From positions 186,001-250,000 of the forward strand of contig NZ_BBWZ01000005.1 of NCBI RefSeq assembly GCF_001015055.1: a stretch of DNA of 64,000 nt. Reading direction: 5' to 3'. A program made the translations under genes and the position numbers. This DNA is from Aneurinibacillus tyrosinisolvens (GTDB taxonomy: Bacteria; Bacillota; Bacilli; Aneurinibacillales; Aneurinibacillaceae). Within the stretch, counting starts at the first letter, position 1. Each line of letters starts with the position of its first letter. This document shows, in pieces, positions 46,634 to 56,903 of this stretch. The notes beneath the pieces are model-generated. The model was not told the origin of the DNA and did not search any database. It saw only the letters and a program-made list of their open reading frames with translations.

Positions 46634-48667
46634 ATGAAACGCAAAGACTTAGCTGTGATGGCATTCGTTATTTCTATCGTAATTATGCTGGTCATACCAA
46701 TGCCTAACTTCCTCCTTGACTTTCTATTAATTATTAACATTTCCCTCTCACTTACCATACTGCTTATCGCAATGAATACGAACGATCCATCCCAGTTTTC
46801 CGTTTTTCCGTCTTTATTGCTTATTACTACAATTTTCCGCCTTGCTTTAAACGTTTCCTCTACAAGGAATATTCTTTCAGAAGGGGATGCGGGAGAAGTT
46901 ATTCATGCGTTCGGTTCTTTTGTTATTGGAGGGAACGCGATTGTCGGTTTCGTTGTCTTCCTTATTCTAACCCTCATTAACTTCATGGTTATTACCAAAG
47001 GATCAGAGCGCGTTGCTGAAGTTGCAGCCCGCTTTACATTGGATGCGATGCCGGGGAAACAAATGGCGATTGACGCCGATTTGAACGCCGGCTCCATCTC
47101 GGATATGGAAGCACAGGAAAGAAGAAAGAAAATCAGCCAGGAATCCGAATTTTACGGAGCGATGGACGGTGCAACAAAATTTGTCAAAGGGGATGCCATT
47201 GCAGGCATTATCATCTTTATCATTAATATTTTAGGCGGCTTAATTATCGGTATGGTTGTACATAAAATGGGATTTGCCGAGTCTGCTTCTACTTTTACTC
47301 TTTTATCGGTCGGGGATGGCCTTGTGAGCCAGTTGCCCGCACTTCTGCTCTCCACCGGCACAGGTATTATTGTGACGCGCGCCGCTTCAGAAGGGAATAT
47401 CGGCGATGACTTATCGAAACAGGTGTTTGCTTATCCGCGGCTGCTTTATATTGTGGCAGGTACGATTGTCCTTATGGGCATCTTTACACCGATCGGTCTG
47501 ATCCGTACATTTCCGATTGCCGGTGTACTGGCGTTCGGCGGGTTCCGGATTCAAAGAAATATACAGGCCGGGCAGACTTCATTCGAGCCCTCGGTAGAGG
47601 AAGCGGAGATGGAAGAAGTGCGAAGCCCGGAAAGTGTTGTCAGTCTCCTGCATATTGACCCGATTGCATTCGAGTTTGGGTACGGGCTTATTCCGCTTGC
47701 TGATGCTAATCAGGGAGGCGATTTGCTTGACCGGGTCATTATGATTCGGCGGCAGTGCGCGATTGAGCTTGGCATTGTCGTCCCTGTTATCCGGATACGG
47801 GACAATATTCAACTGCGCCCGAATGAGTATGTGATTAAAATAAAAGGAAATCAGGTGGCGCGCGGAGAGATTATGCTGGACCACTACCTGGCCATGAGCC
47901 CGGGGATTGAGGATGATTCCGTTGTTGGGATCGATACGGTTGAACCTGCTTTCGGACTCCCGGCCCTCTGGGTAACAGAAGAAATAAAAGAGCGGGCTGA
48001 AATGGCAGGGTACACGGTAGTCGATCCTCCGTCCGTTGTGGCAACCCACCTGACAGAAATTATCAAGCGCCATGCGCACGAGCTCTTGAGCCGTCAGGAA
48101 ACGCGTTCACTCATTGATACAATAAGAGAAACGACGCCAGCGCTCGTAGATGAACTTGTCCCGAATATTCTCGGGATAGGAGATATACAGAAAGTGCTGC
48201 AAAAACTGCTGCGGGAAAAAATATCGATCCGCAACCTTCCCACCATTCTTGAAACACTTGCTGATTATGGCACGTATACGAAGGATACGGATTTGCTTAC
48301 AGAATACGTGAGGCAGTCTCTTTCCCGGCAGATCACCCTCCACTATGCCGAACCAAATGAGCCGCTGCGGGTCATTACCGCAGGGCCAAGCCTGGAAAAA
48401 ACGATATCTGATTCCGTGCAGCAAACCGAGCAGGGCAGCTATCTGGCGATAGACCCGGATACGTCCCAGCACATATTCTCTGCGCTTTCCGATCAGGTAA
48501 ATCGCATGCTTCAAACCGGGCAGCAGCCGATTATATTAACATCTCCGGCCATTCGTATGTATTTACGCCAGCTTGTTGAAAGAATGATGCCTGAAATCCC
48601 GGTATTGTCTTATAACGAACTGGAACCGGAAGTTGAAATACAGAGCGTAGGAGTGGTGAGTTTATAA
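46634..48667 (+). CDS. flhA: Flagellar export gate protein FlhA
   Basis: 677 residues; eight transmembrane helices in the first half with the family stretch NASSTR-like (LNVSSTRNILSEGDAGEVIHAFG) and the FHIPEP loop (DAMPGKQMAIDADLNAGSI), then a large cytosolic domain that docks export chaperones. AAAGGAGG site. One-base overlap with flhF. Confidence 0.97.
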   Translation: MKRKDLAVMAFVISIVIMLVIPMPNFLLDFLLIINISLSLTILLIAMNTNDPSQFSVFPSLLLITTIFRLALNVSSTRNILSEGDAGEVIHAFGSFVIGGNAIVGFVVFLILTLINFMVITKGSERVAEVAARFTLDAMPGKQMAIDADLNAGSISDMEAQERRKKISQESEFYGAMDGATKFVKGDAIAGIIIFIINILGGLIIGMVVHKMGFAESASTFTLLSVGDGLVSQLPALLLSTGTGIIVTRAASEGNIGDDLSKQVFAYPRLLYIVAGTIVLMGIFTPIGLIRTFPIAGVLAFGGFRIQRNIQAGQTSFEPSVEEAEMEEVRSPESVVSLLHIDPIAFEFGYGLIPLADANQGGDLLDRVIMIRRQCAIELGIVVPVIRIRDNIQLRPNEYVIKIKGNQVARGEIMLDHYLAMSPGIEDDSVVGIDTVEPAFGLPALWVTEEIKERAEMAGYTVVDPPSVVATHLTEIIKRHAHELLSRQETRSLIDTIRETTPALVDELVPNILGIGDIQKVLQKLLREKISIRNLPTILETLADYGTYTKDTDLLTEYVRQSLSRQITLHYAEPNEPLRVITAGPSLEKTISDSVQQTEQGSYLAIDPDTSQHIFSALSDQVNRMLQTGQQPIILTSPAIRMYLRQLVERMMPEIPVLSYNELEPEVEIQSVGVVSL

Positions 48668-49944
48668 TGCGAGTAAAACGTTACGTAGTTGATTCCATGT
48701 CCGACGCTCTTCAACAGATTCGGAGCGACTTAGGAAAAGATGCCATTATATTAAACACAAAATCCGTTAAAACAGGCGGGTTTTTAGGTATGTTTCGAAA
48801 AAAGCAAATCGAAGTGATTGCGGCAGTGGACCCTGCAGAAACAAAAGAGAAGCCGAGCGTTCGGAAGCCGTTTGCAGAGCCGGCTCCGAAACTGCCGCTA
48901 GTACAAACGGCACCGGTGCCGGCTGCTCCATTACCGAGTGTTACCGGAAATCAGGCGGCAGCCCGGGAGCCTGTTCATCATGAGGAAAGATTCGCAGAAA
49001 CCTTCAAAAACACATTGTCTCTGCAGGCAAATAAAACAATAGTGCCCGCCGCAGAAACAGGGAAACCGGACGGACTGGCAAAAGAATTGGAAGAGATGAA
49101 GGGGATGCTGTGGAAGCTCGTTATGGCGGATGGAAACACCGGCCAGGCACCGGCTGCTTTCTCTGCCCTGCGTAAGCAGCTTGTTAAGCAAGAGGTTGAA
49201 GAAGAGATCATTACGTCCATCTTTGAGAAAGTATTAAAACAACTCCCGCCAGAAGATATTCATAGTGAGCAAAAGGTTGCCGCTATGGTGAAGGAAGTTC
49301 TTCTTGGCATGATAAATCAGTCGGCGCCCAAAAGTGGTTCCCTGAGGCAGGAAACCCGTTTCGTCCACTTTGTGGGGCCGACAGGCGTAGGAAAAACGAC
49401 GACGCTTGCAAAGCTAGCGGCAGACAGCGTCATTGGGCACAGGCGAAAGGTAGGCATGCTTACTTCAGATACATACCGGATTGCAGCGGTAGAGCAGCTA
49501 AAAACATATGCAAACATCCTGAATTTGCCGTTGAAAGTAATCTACTCAGTTGAAGACCTGGCTCCATCCATCGAGAGATTGTCGGACTGTAATTTGCTGT
49601 TTATGGACACGGCAGGACGCAATTACCGCATCAAAGAATACGTAACAGAGATAGAAAAGCTGCTGGCTTCCGGCCTTCCAAGTGAAACGTTCCTGGTGCT
49701 GAGCCTGACATCAAAATATAGCGATATGGAAGCCATTGTACAGAGCTTCGAAAACATTCAAGTTGATAAGGTCATCTTTACAAAGATTGATGAAACACGA
49801 ACGTATGGAGCGATACTGAACCTTGTCGTTAACTATAAGCTGGCACTCTCTTACTTTACAACCGGACAAAACGTGCCGGATGATATTGAAATTGCCACAC
49901 CGGATAAAATTGTATCTTTACTTCTAGGGGAGTATGCGCAATGA
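48667..49944 (+). CDS. flhF: Flagellar SRP-like GTPase FlhF
   Basis: Places or numbers flagella with FlhG. 425 residues: N-terminal basic B domain (MRVKRYVVDSMSDALQQI), Pro/Ala linker, then NG domains with [36 protein letters not shown] and TKIDETRTYG. Third SRP-family GTPase of the window. Its end overlaps flhG by four bases. Confidence 0.96.
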   Translation: MRVKRYVVDSMSDALQQIRSDLGKDAIILNTKSVKTGGFLGMFRKKQIEVIAAVDPAETKEKPSVRKPFAEPAPKLPLVQTAPVPAAPLPSVTGNQAAAREPVHHEERFAETFKNTLSLQANKTIVPAAETGKPDGLAKELEEMKGMLWKLVMADGNTGQAPAAFSALRKQLVKQEVEEEIITSIFEKVLKQLPPEDIHSEQKVAAMVKEVLLGMINQSAPKSGSLRQETRFVHFVGPTGVGKTTTLAKLAADSVIGHRRKVGMLTSDTYRIAAVEQLKTYANILNLPLKVIYSVEDLAPSIERLSDCNLLFMDTAGRNYRIKEYVTEIEKLLASGLPSETFLVLSLTSKYSDMEAIVQSFENIQVDKVIFTKIDETRTYGAILNLVVNYKLALSYFTTGQNVPDDIEIATPDKIVSLLLGEYAQ

Positions 49945-50816
49945 ATGATCAGGCACAGCGGCTGCGGGAAAAGGTAAATAAAGAGGCGGCGCCGGTTTTC
50001 GAAAAAGATCGCAGGACAAAAGTCATTACAGTAACAAGCGGGAAAGGCGGGGTAGGAAAGTCGAACTTTTCTCTTAACTTCGCTCTCGGGCTCATAGAGC
50101 AGGGACAGAAGGTTGTCATTATCGATTTGGATGTCGGTTTTGCTAATATAGATTTGCTTATGGGTGTATCTACACAAAAAAATATTCTAGATATGATAGA
50201 CAAAGGAAGTACAATCTGGGATATTATTGAGAAGGGGCCAAAAGGACTAGAATTTATTGCGGGCGGTTCGGGATTTTCACAGATTTTTGAACTGGATGAT
50301 GGGAAATTAAATTACTTTTTTGAACAATTAGCCCAATTAAACGGATATGCTGATACAATTATCTTAGATACAGGTGCCGGCATATCGAATGGAACGCTCC
50401 GTTTTATTATGGCAGCGGATGAGGTCTTATTGATCACCACTCCGGAACCGACGTCCATTATGGATGCATATTCTGTAGTTAAAATGGCCCATAACAAAAA
50501 AACAGACATCCGCTTTCATGTTGTAGTAAATAAGGCTGCAACTCCGAAGGAAGGTAGGCAAACCGGAGAAAAGCTGGCACTCGTTGCAAAGCAATTCCTT
50601 AAGCTGGAAGTTGCTGTACTCGGATATGTCCCTGAAGATGGACATGTTACCAAAGCTGTAAAAAAACAGGACCCCTTTTACTTATCTTATCCGAATAGTA
50701 AAGCGGCCGACAGTATACGCAACCTGGTTGACCTGTTTGTATCGAACGGGGAAGTGAATCGTAAGGAGAGCGGAATGAAGGCATTTATCGCTCAATTACG
50801 GACGTTCTGGAAATAA
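49941..50816 (+). CDS. flhG: MinD-like ATPase FlhG (YlxH)
   Basis: 291 residues; N-terminal activator helix (DQAQRLREKVNK) that stimulates FlhF GTPase, a deviant Walker A TSGKGGVGKSNFSLN, IDLDVGFANIDLLMG, and a MinD-type fold. Controls flagellar number. ATGA overlap with flhF. Confidence 0.95.
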   Translation: MNDQAQRLREKVNKEAAPVFEKDRRTKVITVTSGKGGVGKSNFSLNFALGLIEQGQKVVIIDLDVGFANIDLLMGVSTQKNILDMIDKGSTIWDIIEKGPKGLEFIAGGSGFSQIFELDDGKLNYFFEQLAQLNGYADTIILDTGAGISNGTLRFIMAADEVLLITTPEPTSIMDAYSVVKMAHNKKTDIRFHVVVNKAATPKEGRQTGEKLALVAKQFLKLEVAVLGYVPEDGHVTKAVKKQDPFYLSYPNSKAADSIRNLVDLFVSNGEVNRKESGMKAFIAQLRTFWK

Positions 50817-50835
50817 AGTAGGGAGGGGGGAGAGA

Positions 50836-51993
50836 TTGAGTCCGATTAAGGTAGTAATTGTAGATGACTCTGCTTTTATGCGCAAGGTAATAGGAGATCT
50901 GCTGGAAGGGGATCCGGAGATCAAAGTCATAGGGAAAGGGCGAAACGGCAAGGAGGCGGTACAGCTAGTAGAAAAACTTCAGCCCGATCTCGTTACACTG
51001 GATATCGAAATGCCCGTAATGAACGGTCTTGAAGCATTGGAAGCGATAATGGAAAACCACCCGGTGCCGGTTCTCATGCTAAGCAGTTTAACGAAGCAAG
51101 GGGCAAGTGAAACGATTCGCGCGCTTGAGATAGGAGCGGTTGATTTTATATCAAAACCGTCCGGCTCCATCTCCCTGGATATTCATAAAATCAGTTCTGA
51201 TATTATTGCAAAAGTAAAAGCGGCATCCCGGGTAAATGTTTCCCGTTTAAGGAGCAGCCCTAAAGTATCCGACGCCCCTCGTCTAGTCCACCAGGGTTCA
51301 ATATCTGCTGCCAGAAGCATGATGGATAAAGCAAAAACAAAAGCGGATGCTGAAACGCCCGTCATGCGTACATACGAAGCGAGGAAGGGAAGCGGCGGGT
51401 TCAGCCATGAAAAAACAGGCAATCTTATCGCGATTGGGACATCTACCGGAGGGCCTAAAGCATTGCAGGTTGTCTTGCGTGAGATACCAGGAAACTTTGA
51501 CGGAACGATCGCCATTGTTCAGCACATGCCCCCCGGTTTTACAAGATCACTTGCCCAACGTCTGGATTCATTGTGTGAAATTCGTGTCGTCGAGGCGGAA
51601 GACAACCAGGTACTCGAGAAAGGCACTGCCTATATTGCTCCCGGGAATTATCATATGGAGATTAAAGAGAAAGCAGATGGGCAGCTGTGCGTTTCCCTTA
51701 ACCAAAGCGAGCCCAGAGGGGGACACCGGCCTTCCGTGGATACGCTGTTCGAATCCGTAGCAAAGCTAAAGCAGCCTTCCAAATACGCAGTCATTATGAC
51801 GGGCATGGGAAGCGACGGGACATATGGCCTGAGGCGGCTGAAGGAAACCGGAGTACAGTCCATTATTGCTGAAGATGAATCAACCTGTGTAGTGTTTGGC
51901 ATGCCGCGCGCTGCCATTCAGTCCGGGGTCGTTGATTATGTAGCTCCGCTTCATGATATTGCGAAGCTATTAGTGCGCTGTTTGAATCGATAG
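50836..51993 (+). CDS. cheB: Chemotaxis methylesterase CheB
   Basis: Removes methyl groups from receptors. 385 residues: receiver domain (VDDSAFMRK; phospho-Asp in LVTLDIEMPVMNG), Ser-rich linker, then the esterase with Ser in GTSTGGPKALQ, His in QHMPPGFT and Asp in TGMGSDGTYG. TTG start after GGAGGGGGG-type site. No cheR lies in this window. Confidence 0.96.
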   Translation: MSPIKVVIVDDSAFMRKVIGDLLEGDPEIKVIGKGRNGKEAVQLVEKLQPDLVTLDIEMPVMNGLEALEAIMENHPVPVLMLSSLTKQGASETIRALEIGAVDFISKPSGSISLDIHKISSDIIAKVKAASRVNVSRLRSSPKVSDAPRLVHQGSISAARSMMDKAKTKADAETPVMRTYEARKGSGGFSHEKTGNLIAIGTSTGGPKALQVVLREIPGNFDGTIAIVQHMPPGFTRSLAQRLDSLCEIRVVEAEDNQVLEKGTAYIAPGNYHMEIKEKADGQLCVSLNQSEPRGGHRPSVDTLFESVAKLKQPSKYAVIMTGMGSDGTYGLRRLKETGVQSIIAEDESTCVVFGMPRAAIQSGVVDYVAPLHDIAKLLVRCLNR

Positions 51994-52007
51994 GGAGGTG
52001 GATATCT

Positions 52008-54083
52008 ATGGAAATGAGTCAATACTTAGATATGTTCATAGAAGAGTCAAAGGAACACATTCAGGCAATTAACGATAATTTGCTTGTGCTGGAAAATGAT
52101 CCGGAAAATATAAGCATTGTAAACGAGATTTTTCGTTCTGCCCATACGTTAAAAGGAATGGCAGCAACGATGGGGTTTGAGGATATGGCAACATTAACGC
52201 ACGAAATGGAAAATGTCCTCGATCAGGTGCGAAACCACAATTTGCACGTTAATACTGACATGATGGACGTTATTTTTAAGTGCGTTGATTTGTTAGAAAC
52301 GATTTTGTATTCCATTGCAGGCGGTGGAGACGGGAAAGAAGATGTGTCCGCTGTCGTTTTACTGCTTCAGGCTATTCTTAAGGGGGAACCGATAGCTGCC
52401 GTACATACACCTGCAGCGGACCAGGATAGCGCAGCAGGCGAGGCAGCAGCCGCCAGCCTCATAGAGGAGAAGCAGGAAAACCTGTATTCCTTTGATGATT
52501 ATGAAATCACAATTATAGAACAATCAATCGAAACCGGACATCATGTGTACTGGATAAAAACATTCGTTCGGGATGATTGCGTGTTAAAGGCTGCCCGCGC
52601 TTATATGGTGTATGATAACTTAGAGTCGCTCGGCGAAATTATTAAAACAACACCTTCAGTTGAAGAGTTGGAAGAGGAAAAATTCGAGAAATCCTTTGAA
52701 ATTGTTCTCGTTAGTAAAGAAAGCCTTGAAAAAACAGAAAAAACAGTGATGAATGTATCGGAAATCGAATCCGTTGTCGTTGAAGAAATTAACCTAAAAA
52801 ATCACCGTCAGGAAAGCATGAGGACTGAGCAGCAGCAGGCTGTACCTCCCGCTTCTAGTGTGGAAAAGGCTGACCGGGAAAAAGCCGGGAAAGAAGAAAA
52901 AACAGCTCCGCAGGCAGCCAAAAAGGCCACAACAGGCAAAACCATCCGTGTCGATATTGATCGGCTAGATGTCCTCATGAATCTGTTCAGTGAGCTGGTT
53001 ATTGACCGGGGAAGGCTGGAACAGCTCGCGCGTGAGTCTGGACAGAGTGCGTTAACGGAAACCGTTGAACACATGAGCCGGATCAGCGGTGATTTGCAAA
53101 ATATTATTCTAACAATGCGCATGGTACCGGTCGAGCAAGTGTTTAACCGTTTCCCGCGCATGGTGCGCGATTTGGCAAAAGATTTGAATAAGAAGATCAA
53201 CCTGGAAATTGTCGGGGCTGAAACGGAGCTTGATCGAACCGTCATTGATGAGATCGGGGACCCGCTTGTTCACCTGCTCCGCAACTCGCTTGATCACGGG
53301 GTAGAACACGCGGATGAACGGCGCGCCGCTGGAAAACCGGAAGAAGGCTTAGTGCAGCTCAAAGCGTACCATAGCGGAAACCATGTTTTCATCGAGGTAA
53401 AGGACGATGGCAAAGGGATTAATCGCGAGAAGGTTTTGAAGAAGGCGATTGACCGGGGCATTGTAACCGAACAGGGAGCAGCAGCGCTCACGAACAAGCA
53501 AATTGATGAGCTTCTTTTCGCTTCCGGGTTAAGCACGGCCGACAAGATTTCTGACGTTTCCGGACGCGGGGTAGGGCTTGATGTTGTAAAAACGAAGATT
53601 GAATCGCTTGGAGGAGCCTGCGGTGTAGATTCTATTCCGGGAGTAGGAACAACCTTCTTAATCCAACTTCCGTTAACGCTTTCCATCATATCTGCCATGC
53701 TCGTTCAAGTAGAGAATGAGAAATACGCGGTTCCGCTTAGTTCGATTATTGAAACGGCGGTCTTCTCACCGGATCAAATCATGCATGCGCACCAGCAGGA
53801 TGTCATCGACTTCCGGGGCCGAATTGTTCCGCTTGTTTCATTGAAGTCGATTTTTAACATTCCTGATAACGAAGTGAGAAAAGATGAGGATATTCCTGTT
53901 GTTATCGTTCGTAAGGGAGATAAAATGGCGGGTCTCGTTGTTGATTCCTTTATCGGGCAGCAGGAAATTGTTTTAAAATCCCTCGGTAAATACCTGGTTA
54001 ATGCGTTCGCGATTTCAGGTGCCACCATTTTGGGAGACGGACAGGTTGCTCTTATTATTGATTGTAACGCACTGATTAAATAA
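52008..54083 (+). CDS. cheA: Chemotaxis histidine kinase CheA
   Basis: 691 residues. P1 Hpt domain with phospho-His in FRSAHTLKGMAATMG; a P2 CheY/CheB-binding region about 145–260; Ala/Lys linker; P3 dimerisation; P4 kinase with the N box HLLRNSLDHGVEHAD and G box DVSGRGVGLDVVK; C-terminal CheW-like P5 ending GDGQVALIIDCNAL. GGGAGG site. Confidence 0.97.
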   Translation: MEMSQYLDMFIEESKEHIQAINDNLLVLENDPENISIVNEIFRSAHTLKGMAATMGFEDMATLTHEMENVLDQVRNHNLHVNTDMMDVIFKCVDLLETILYSIAGGGDGKEDVSAVVLLLQAILKGEPIAAVHTPAADQDSAAGEAAAASLIEEKQENLYSFDDYEITIIEQSIETGHHVYWIKTFVRDDCVLKAARAYMVYDNLESLGEIIKTTPSVEELEEEKFEKSFEIVLVSKESLEKTEKTVMNVSEIESVVVEEINLKNHRQESMRTEQQQAVPPASSVEKADREKAGKEEKTAPQAAKKATTGKTIRVDIDRLDVLMNLFSELVIDRGRLEQLARESGQSALTETVEHMSRISGDLQNIILTMRMVPVEQVFNRFPRMVRDLAKDLNKKINLEIVGAETELDRTVIDEIGDPLVHLLRNSLDHGVEHADERRAAGKPEEGLVQLKAYHSGNHVFIEVKDDGKGINREKVLKKAIDRGIVTEQGAAALTNKQIDELLFASGLSTADKISDVSGRGVGLDVVKTKIESLGGACGVDSIPGVGTTFLIQLPLTLSIISAMLVQVENEKYAVPLSSIIETAVFSPDQIMHAHQQDVIDFRGRIVPLVSLKSIFNIPDNEVRKDEDIPVVIVRKGDKMAGLVVDSFIGQQEIVLKSLGKYLVNAFAISGATILGDGQVALIIDCNALIK

Positions 54084-54097
54084 GGAGGCGGGTTGCT

Positions 54098-54574
54098 TTG
54101 GTAGAACATAAGGATATTGTCGAAGAAATAAAGGTCATTGTCTTTCGTCTTAAAGACGAGGAATATGGTGTGGAAGTAAATCAAGTAAAGTCGATTGAAA
54201 GGCTTGAGCATATTACGCGTGTTCCGCGCACACCGGCATTTGTAAAAGGAGTTATCAATCTTCGTGGAGTCGTAACGCCTATCCTCGACCTTCGCCGTCG
54301 TTTCGGCCTTGAAGAAACGCAGTACAACGAAACGACCCGTGTTATTATCGTCGCGGTAGAAGAAATTGAAGTTGGCCTCATTGTAGATTCAGCGAACGAT
54401 GTGATTGATATTCCGGTAACGGCAATTGAACCGCCGCCTGAAGTTGTCGGTGGAATTGAGGCTGTATACCTTCGCGGGGTTGCAAAGCTCGATAAACGCC
54501 TGCTCATTCTATTAAACCTGGACAAGGTGTTAAACACAGAAGAATTAAAACAACTCGAACGCATTGAGGGATAA
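54098..54574 (+). CDS. cheW: Chemotaxis coupling protein CheW
   Basis: 158-residue CheW domain (VFRLKDEEYGVEVNQVKSIER; PAFVKGVINLRGVVTPILDLRRRFG) that bridges receptors and CheA. TTG start after GGAGGCGGG. Its stop overlaps the cheC start by one base. Confidence 0.96.
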   Translation: MVEHKDIVEEIKVIVFRLKDEEYGVEVNQVKSIERLEHITRVPRTPAFVKGVINLRGVVTPILDLRRRFGLEETQYNETTRVIIVAVEEIEVGLIVDSANDVIDIPVTAIEPPPEVVGGIEAVYLRGVAKLDKRLLILLNLDKVLNTEELKQLERIEG

Positions 54575-55197
54575 TGATGATCAAGTTCGAGCAATTTGAC
54601 GATTTTCAATTTGATGTACTGCGCGAGGTTGGAAATATTGGGGCCGGGAATGCGGCGACCGCCCTGTCTAAATTAATCTCCAAAGAGATAGACATGAAAG
54701 TTCCACAAGTAAAAATCATATCATTTGATGAAATTGCTGATTTTGTGGGCGGGGATGAAACCATTGTCGTTTCCGTTTTCTTGCGGGTACTCGGTGATAT
54801 TTCCGCCAACATGTTTTTTATTATTTCACTTGCTTCGGCCAAAAATCTCATACGCCAGTTGATGGGAATCGACACGGGAACGGAGGACTCTTTTGACGAG
54901 ATGGAACTGTCAGCGTTAAACGAGATTGGGAATATTTTAACGGGTTCCTATTTATCTTCCCTTGCTGATTTTACCAAACTAAACATGCAGCCATCCGTGC
55001 CTGCGGTTGCGATTGATATGGCAGGCGCTATTTTATCGTATGGGCTCCTGGAAATTGGCAACAACGGTGACTTTGCCCTGACGATAGACACTGCATTTTT
55101 AGAAGGAGAACAGGAAGTCGAAGGGCATTTCTTTCTCATACCAGATCCGGAGGCGTTACCCCAGCTTTTCCGGGCGTTAGGAGTTCCTTTTGAATGA
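54574..55197 (+). CDS. cheC: CheY-P phosphatase CheC
   Basis: 207 residues with two CheC active-site motifs: REVGNIGAGNAATALSKLI and ELSALNEIGNILTGSYLSSL. It dephosphorylates CheY~P and is activated by binding CheD. Four-base overlap with cheD. Confidence 0.96.
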   Translation: MMIKFEQFDDFQFDVLREVGNIGAGNAATALSKLISKEIDMKVPQVKIISFDEIADFVGGDETIVVSVFLRVLGDISANMFFIISLASAKNLIRQLMGIDTGTEDSFDEMELSALNEIGNILTGSYLSSLADFTKLNMQPSVPAVAIDMAGAILSYGLLEIGNNGDFALTIDTAFLEGEQEVEGHFFLIPDPEALPQLFRALGVPFE

Positions 55198-55676
55198 ATA
55201 TTGTAAAGGTAGGAATGGCCGATCTTAATATCGCAAAATCACCGGATCGAATTCGCACGACAGGACTCGGCTCCTGTGTAGGGGTAGTTTTATTTGACAG
55301 CCAGAAAAAAATCGGAGGAATGGCGCATGTTATGCTTCCGGAGTCTTCGCTGAGCAAAGGGACATTAAATATGGCGAAATATGCCGATACTGCGATACCA
55401 AAGCTGATAGATGATATGGAAAAGGCCGGTGCGAATCGCCGCAAGCTCGTCGCTAAACTGGCAGGTGGAGCCCAGATGTTTTCCTTTTCGTCAACAAGTG
55501 ATACGATGAGAATAGGCCCGCGGAATGTGGAAGCTTGTAAAAGCGCCCTGAATGAGGCACGCATTCCAATTCTTGCGGAAGATACCGGGGGGAATTGCGG
55601 CCGCACGATCGAATTGGACAGCAATACGGGCGTTTTAAATATTCGTACAGTAAATCAAGGGGTAAAGGAATTATAA
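55194..55676 (+). CDS. cheD: Receptor glutamine deamidase CheD
   Basis: 160 residues; catalytic Cys in TTGLGSCVGVVLFDS, His in GGMAHVMLPES, and Thr nearby (IRTTGLG). It deamidates receptor glutamines and stimulates CheC. Overlaps cheC by four bases; the next gene starts after one base. Confidence 0.96.
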   Translation: MNIVKVGMADLNIAKSPDRIRTTGLGSCVGVVLFDSQKKIGGMAHVMLPESSLSKGTLNMAKYADTAIPKLIDDMEKAGANRRKLVAKLAGGAQMFSFSSTSDTMRIGPRNVEACKSALNEARIPILAEDTGGNCGRTIELDSNTGVLNIRTVNQGVKEL

Positions 55677-55677
55677 T

Positions 55678-56097
55678 ATGTGGGTAGGTTCATTTAAGTG
55701 GAATCTGTATTTTGCCGGAATTATGAGCATATTTACATTCGTTTTTTCTATAGCTAACAACTTGCTTTTAGAGAGCCTGATCCGCTCTCTGTTTGCTTTT
55801 GTTGTGTGTTTTTTTCTCATGTTTGGAATTAGGCTGGCAATGGGGAAAATGATTGGCAAGGAAAACAGGGAATTATTTAGTGCCGGGGAGAAGGGCCAGC
55901 GTATTGATCTGGTAACGCCGGATGAGCCTTCCGGCCTAAGCGGCCCGGTTGGAGAGAAGCATATGGGAACAGATGACAGCGGTCATGAATTTGAGGACTT
56001 TGCGCCACTTGAACTCTCGAAGGTCGTGCGCAAGGAAGCTCCGGATATTAACCCCGAAGAAATTGCAAAGGCTCTAAGGGTATTCTCCAATGAATAA
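55678..56097 (+). CDS. Unknown two-helix membrane protein between cheD and sigD
   Basis: 139 residues; two hydrophobic segments (about 11–28 and 34–54) form a hairpin, followed by a cytosolic acidic tail ending FAPLELSKVVRKEAPDINPEEIAKALRVFSNE. The tail resembles the kind of short peptide used for protein binding, but no family is recognised. It is tightly packed between cheD (one-base gap) and sigD (17 bases). B. subtilis has sigD directly after cheD, so this is an addition. Confidence 0.8.
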   Translation: MWVGSFKWNLYFAGIMSIFTFVFSIANNLLLESLIRSLFAFVVCFFLMFGIRLAMGKMIGKENRELFSAGEKGQRIDLVTPDEPSGLSGPVGEKHMGTDDSGHEFEDFAPLELSKVVRKEAPDINPEEIAKALRVFSNE

Positions 56098-56114
56098 AAG
56101 GCGGTGAGTTCAGA

Positions 56115-56903
56115 GTGGCGCGCAAACCGAAAAAGCAGATGGATATCGAGAAGTGGAAACGCTGGCGCGAAGGTGGCGACCGTCAGGCTGAAATCGAATT
56201 AATTGAGGAATATTTGCCGCTCGTTACCTATGTGGCTACACGTCTCTCCATGGGTCTGCCTGATACCGTTGATAAAGATGATTTAATCAGCTTTGGGCGT
56301 TTTGGCCTTTTGGATGCCTTAAAGAAGTTTGACTATATGAGAGGACTCCAATTTGAGACATACGGGATGTGGAGAATTAGAGGCTCTATTATTGATGGGC
56401 TTAGGGAATGCGATATAATCCCGCGCTCCGTCCGCGATAAGGCGAAAAAAATTGAAGAGGCGTACACTGTCCTCGAACAGGAAAACTTAAGAACAGTTAC
56501 AGACGAAGAGGTTAGTGAATATTTGAATATATCGGTAGCAGAATTAAGACAAACGCTGCTTGATGTATCGTTCGCTTCCGTTCTCTCACTTGATGAACCG
56601 ATACAGGATGATGAGGAACAGAAGCACTCACGCCAGACCGTTATCATGGACGAACGGGCGGAGAAACCTGAAACTGCCCTTCATAAGGAACAGCGAAAGG
56701 AAATTCTTGCCGAAGCGATTGAAAGGTTGCCCGCAAAGGAAAGAACCGTCGTTTCGCTTTTTTATTATGAAGAATGCTCCCTTACTGAAATAGCTGAAAT
56801 TATGGAATTGTCTGCTTCACGAATATCACAACTGCATTCCAAGGCAGTCTTTCGCTTACGCGGAGCGCTTAACCGTTCAAAAGATTATTTGTTGAATGAG
56901 TAA
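56115..56903 (+). CDS. sigD: Sigma factor SigD (FliA/sigma-28)
   Basis: 262 residues. Region 2 includes DLISFGRFGLLDALKKFDYMRG, then TYGMWRIRGSIIDGLR; region 3 SVRDKAKKIEEAY; region 4 HTH LTEIAEIMELSASRISQLHSKAV. Transcribes late flagellar, chemotaxis and autolysin genes. GTG start after GGCGGTGAG. It ends overlapping fapA by eight bases, and lies near the operon's 3' end as in B. subtilis. Confidence 0.96.
   Translation: MARKPKKQMDIEKWKRWREGGDRQAEIELIEEYLPLVTYVATRLSMGLPDTVDKDDLISFGRFGLLDALKKFDYMRGLQFETYGMWRIRGSIIDGLRECDIIPRSVRDKAKKIEEAYTVLEQENLRTVTDEEVSEYLNISVAELRQTLLDVSFASVLSLDEPIQDDEEQKHSRQTVIMDERAEKPETALHKEQRKEILAEAIERLPAKERTVVSLFYYEECSLTEIAEIMELSASRISQLHSKAVFRLRGALNRSKDYLLNE

Noticed and set aside
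55366..55392. SigD-like TAAA … GCCGATAC inside cheD
   Set aside because: Spacing is 13 rather than 15 bases and the sequence encodes NMAKYADTAIP, a conserved CheD stretch.
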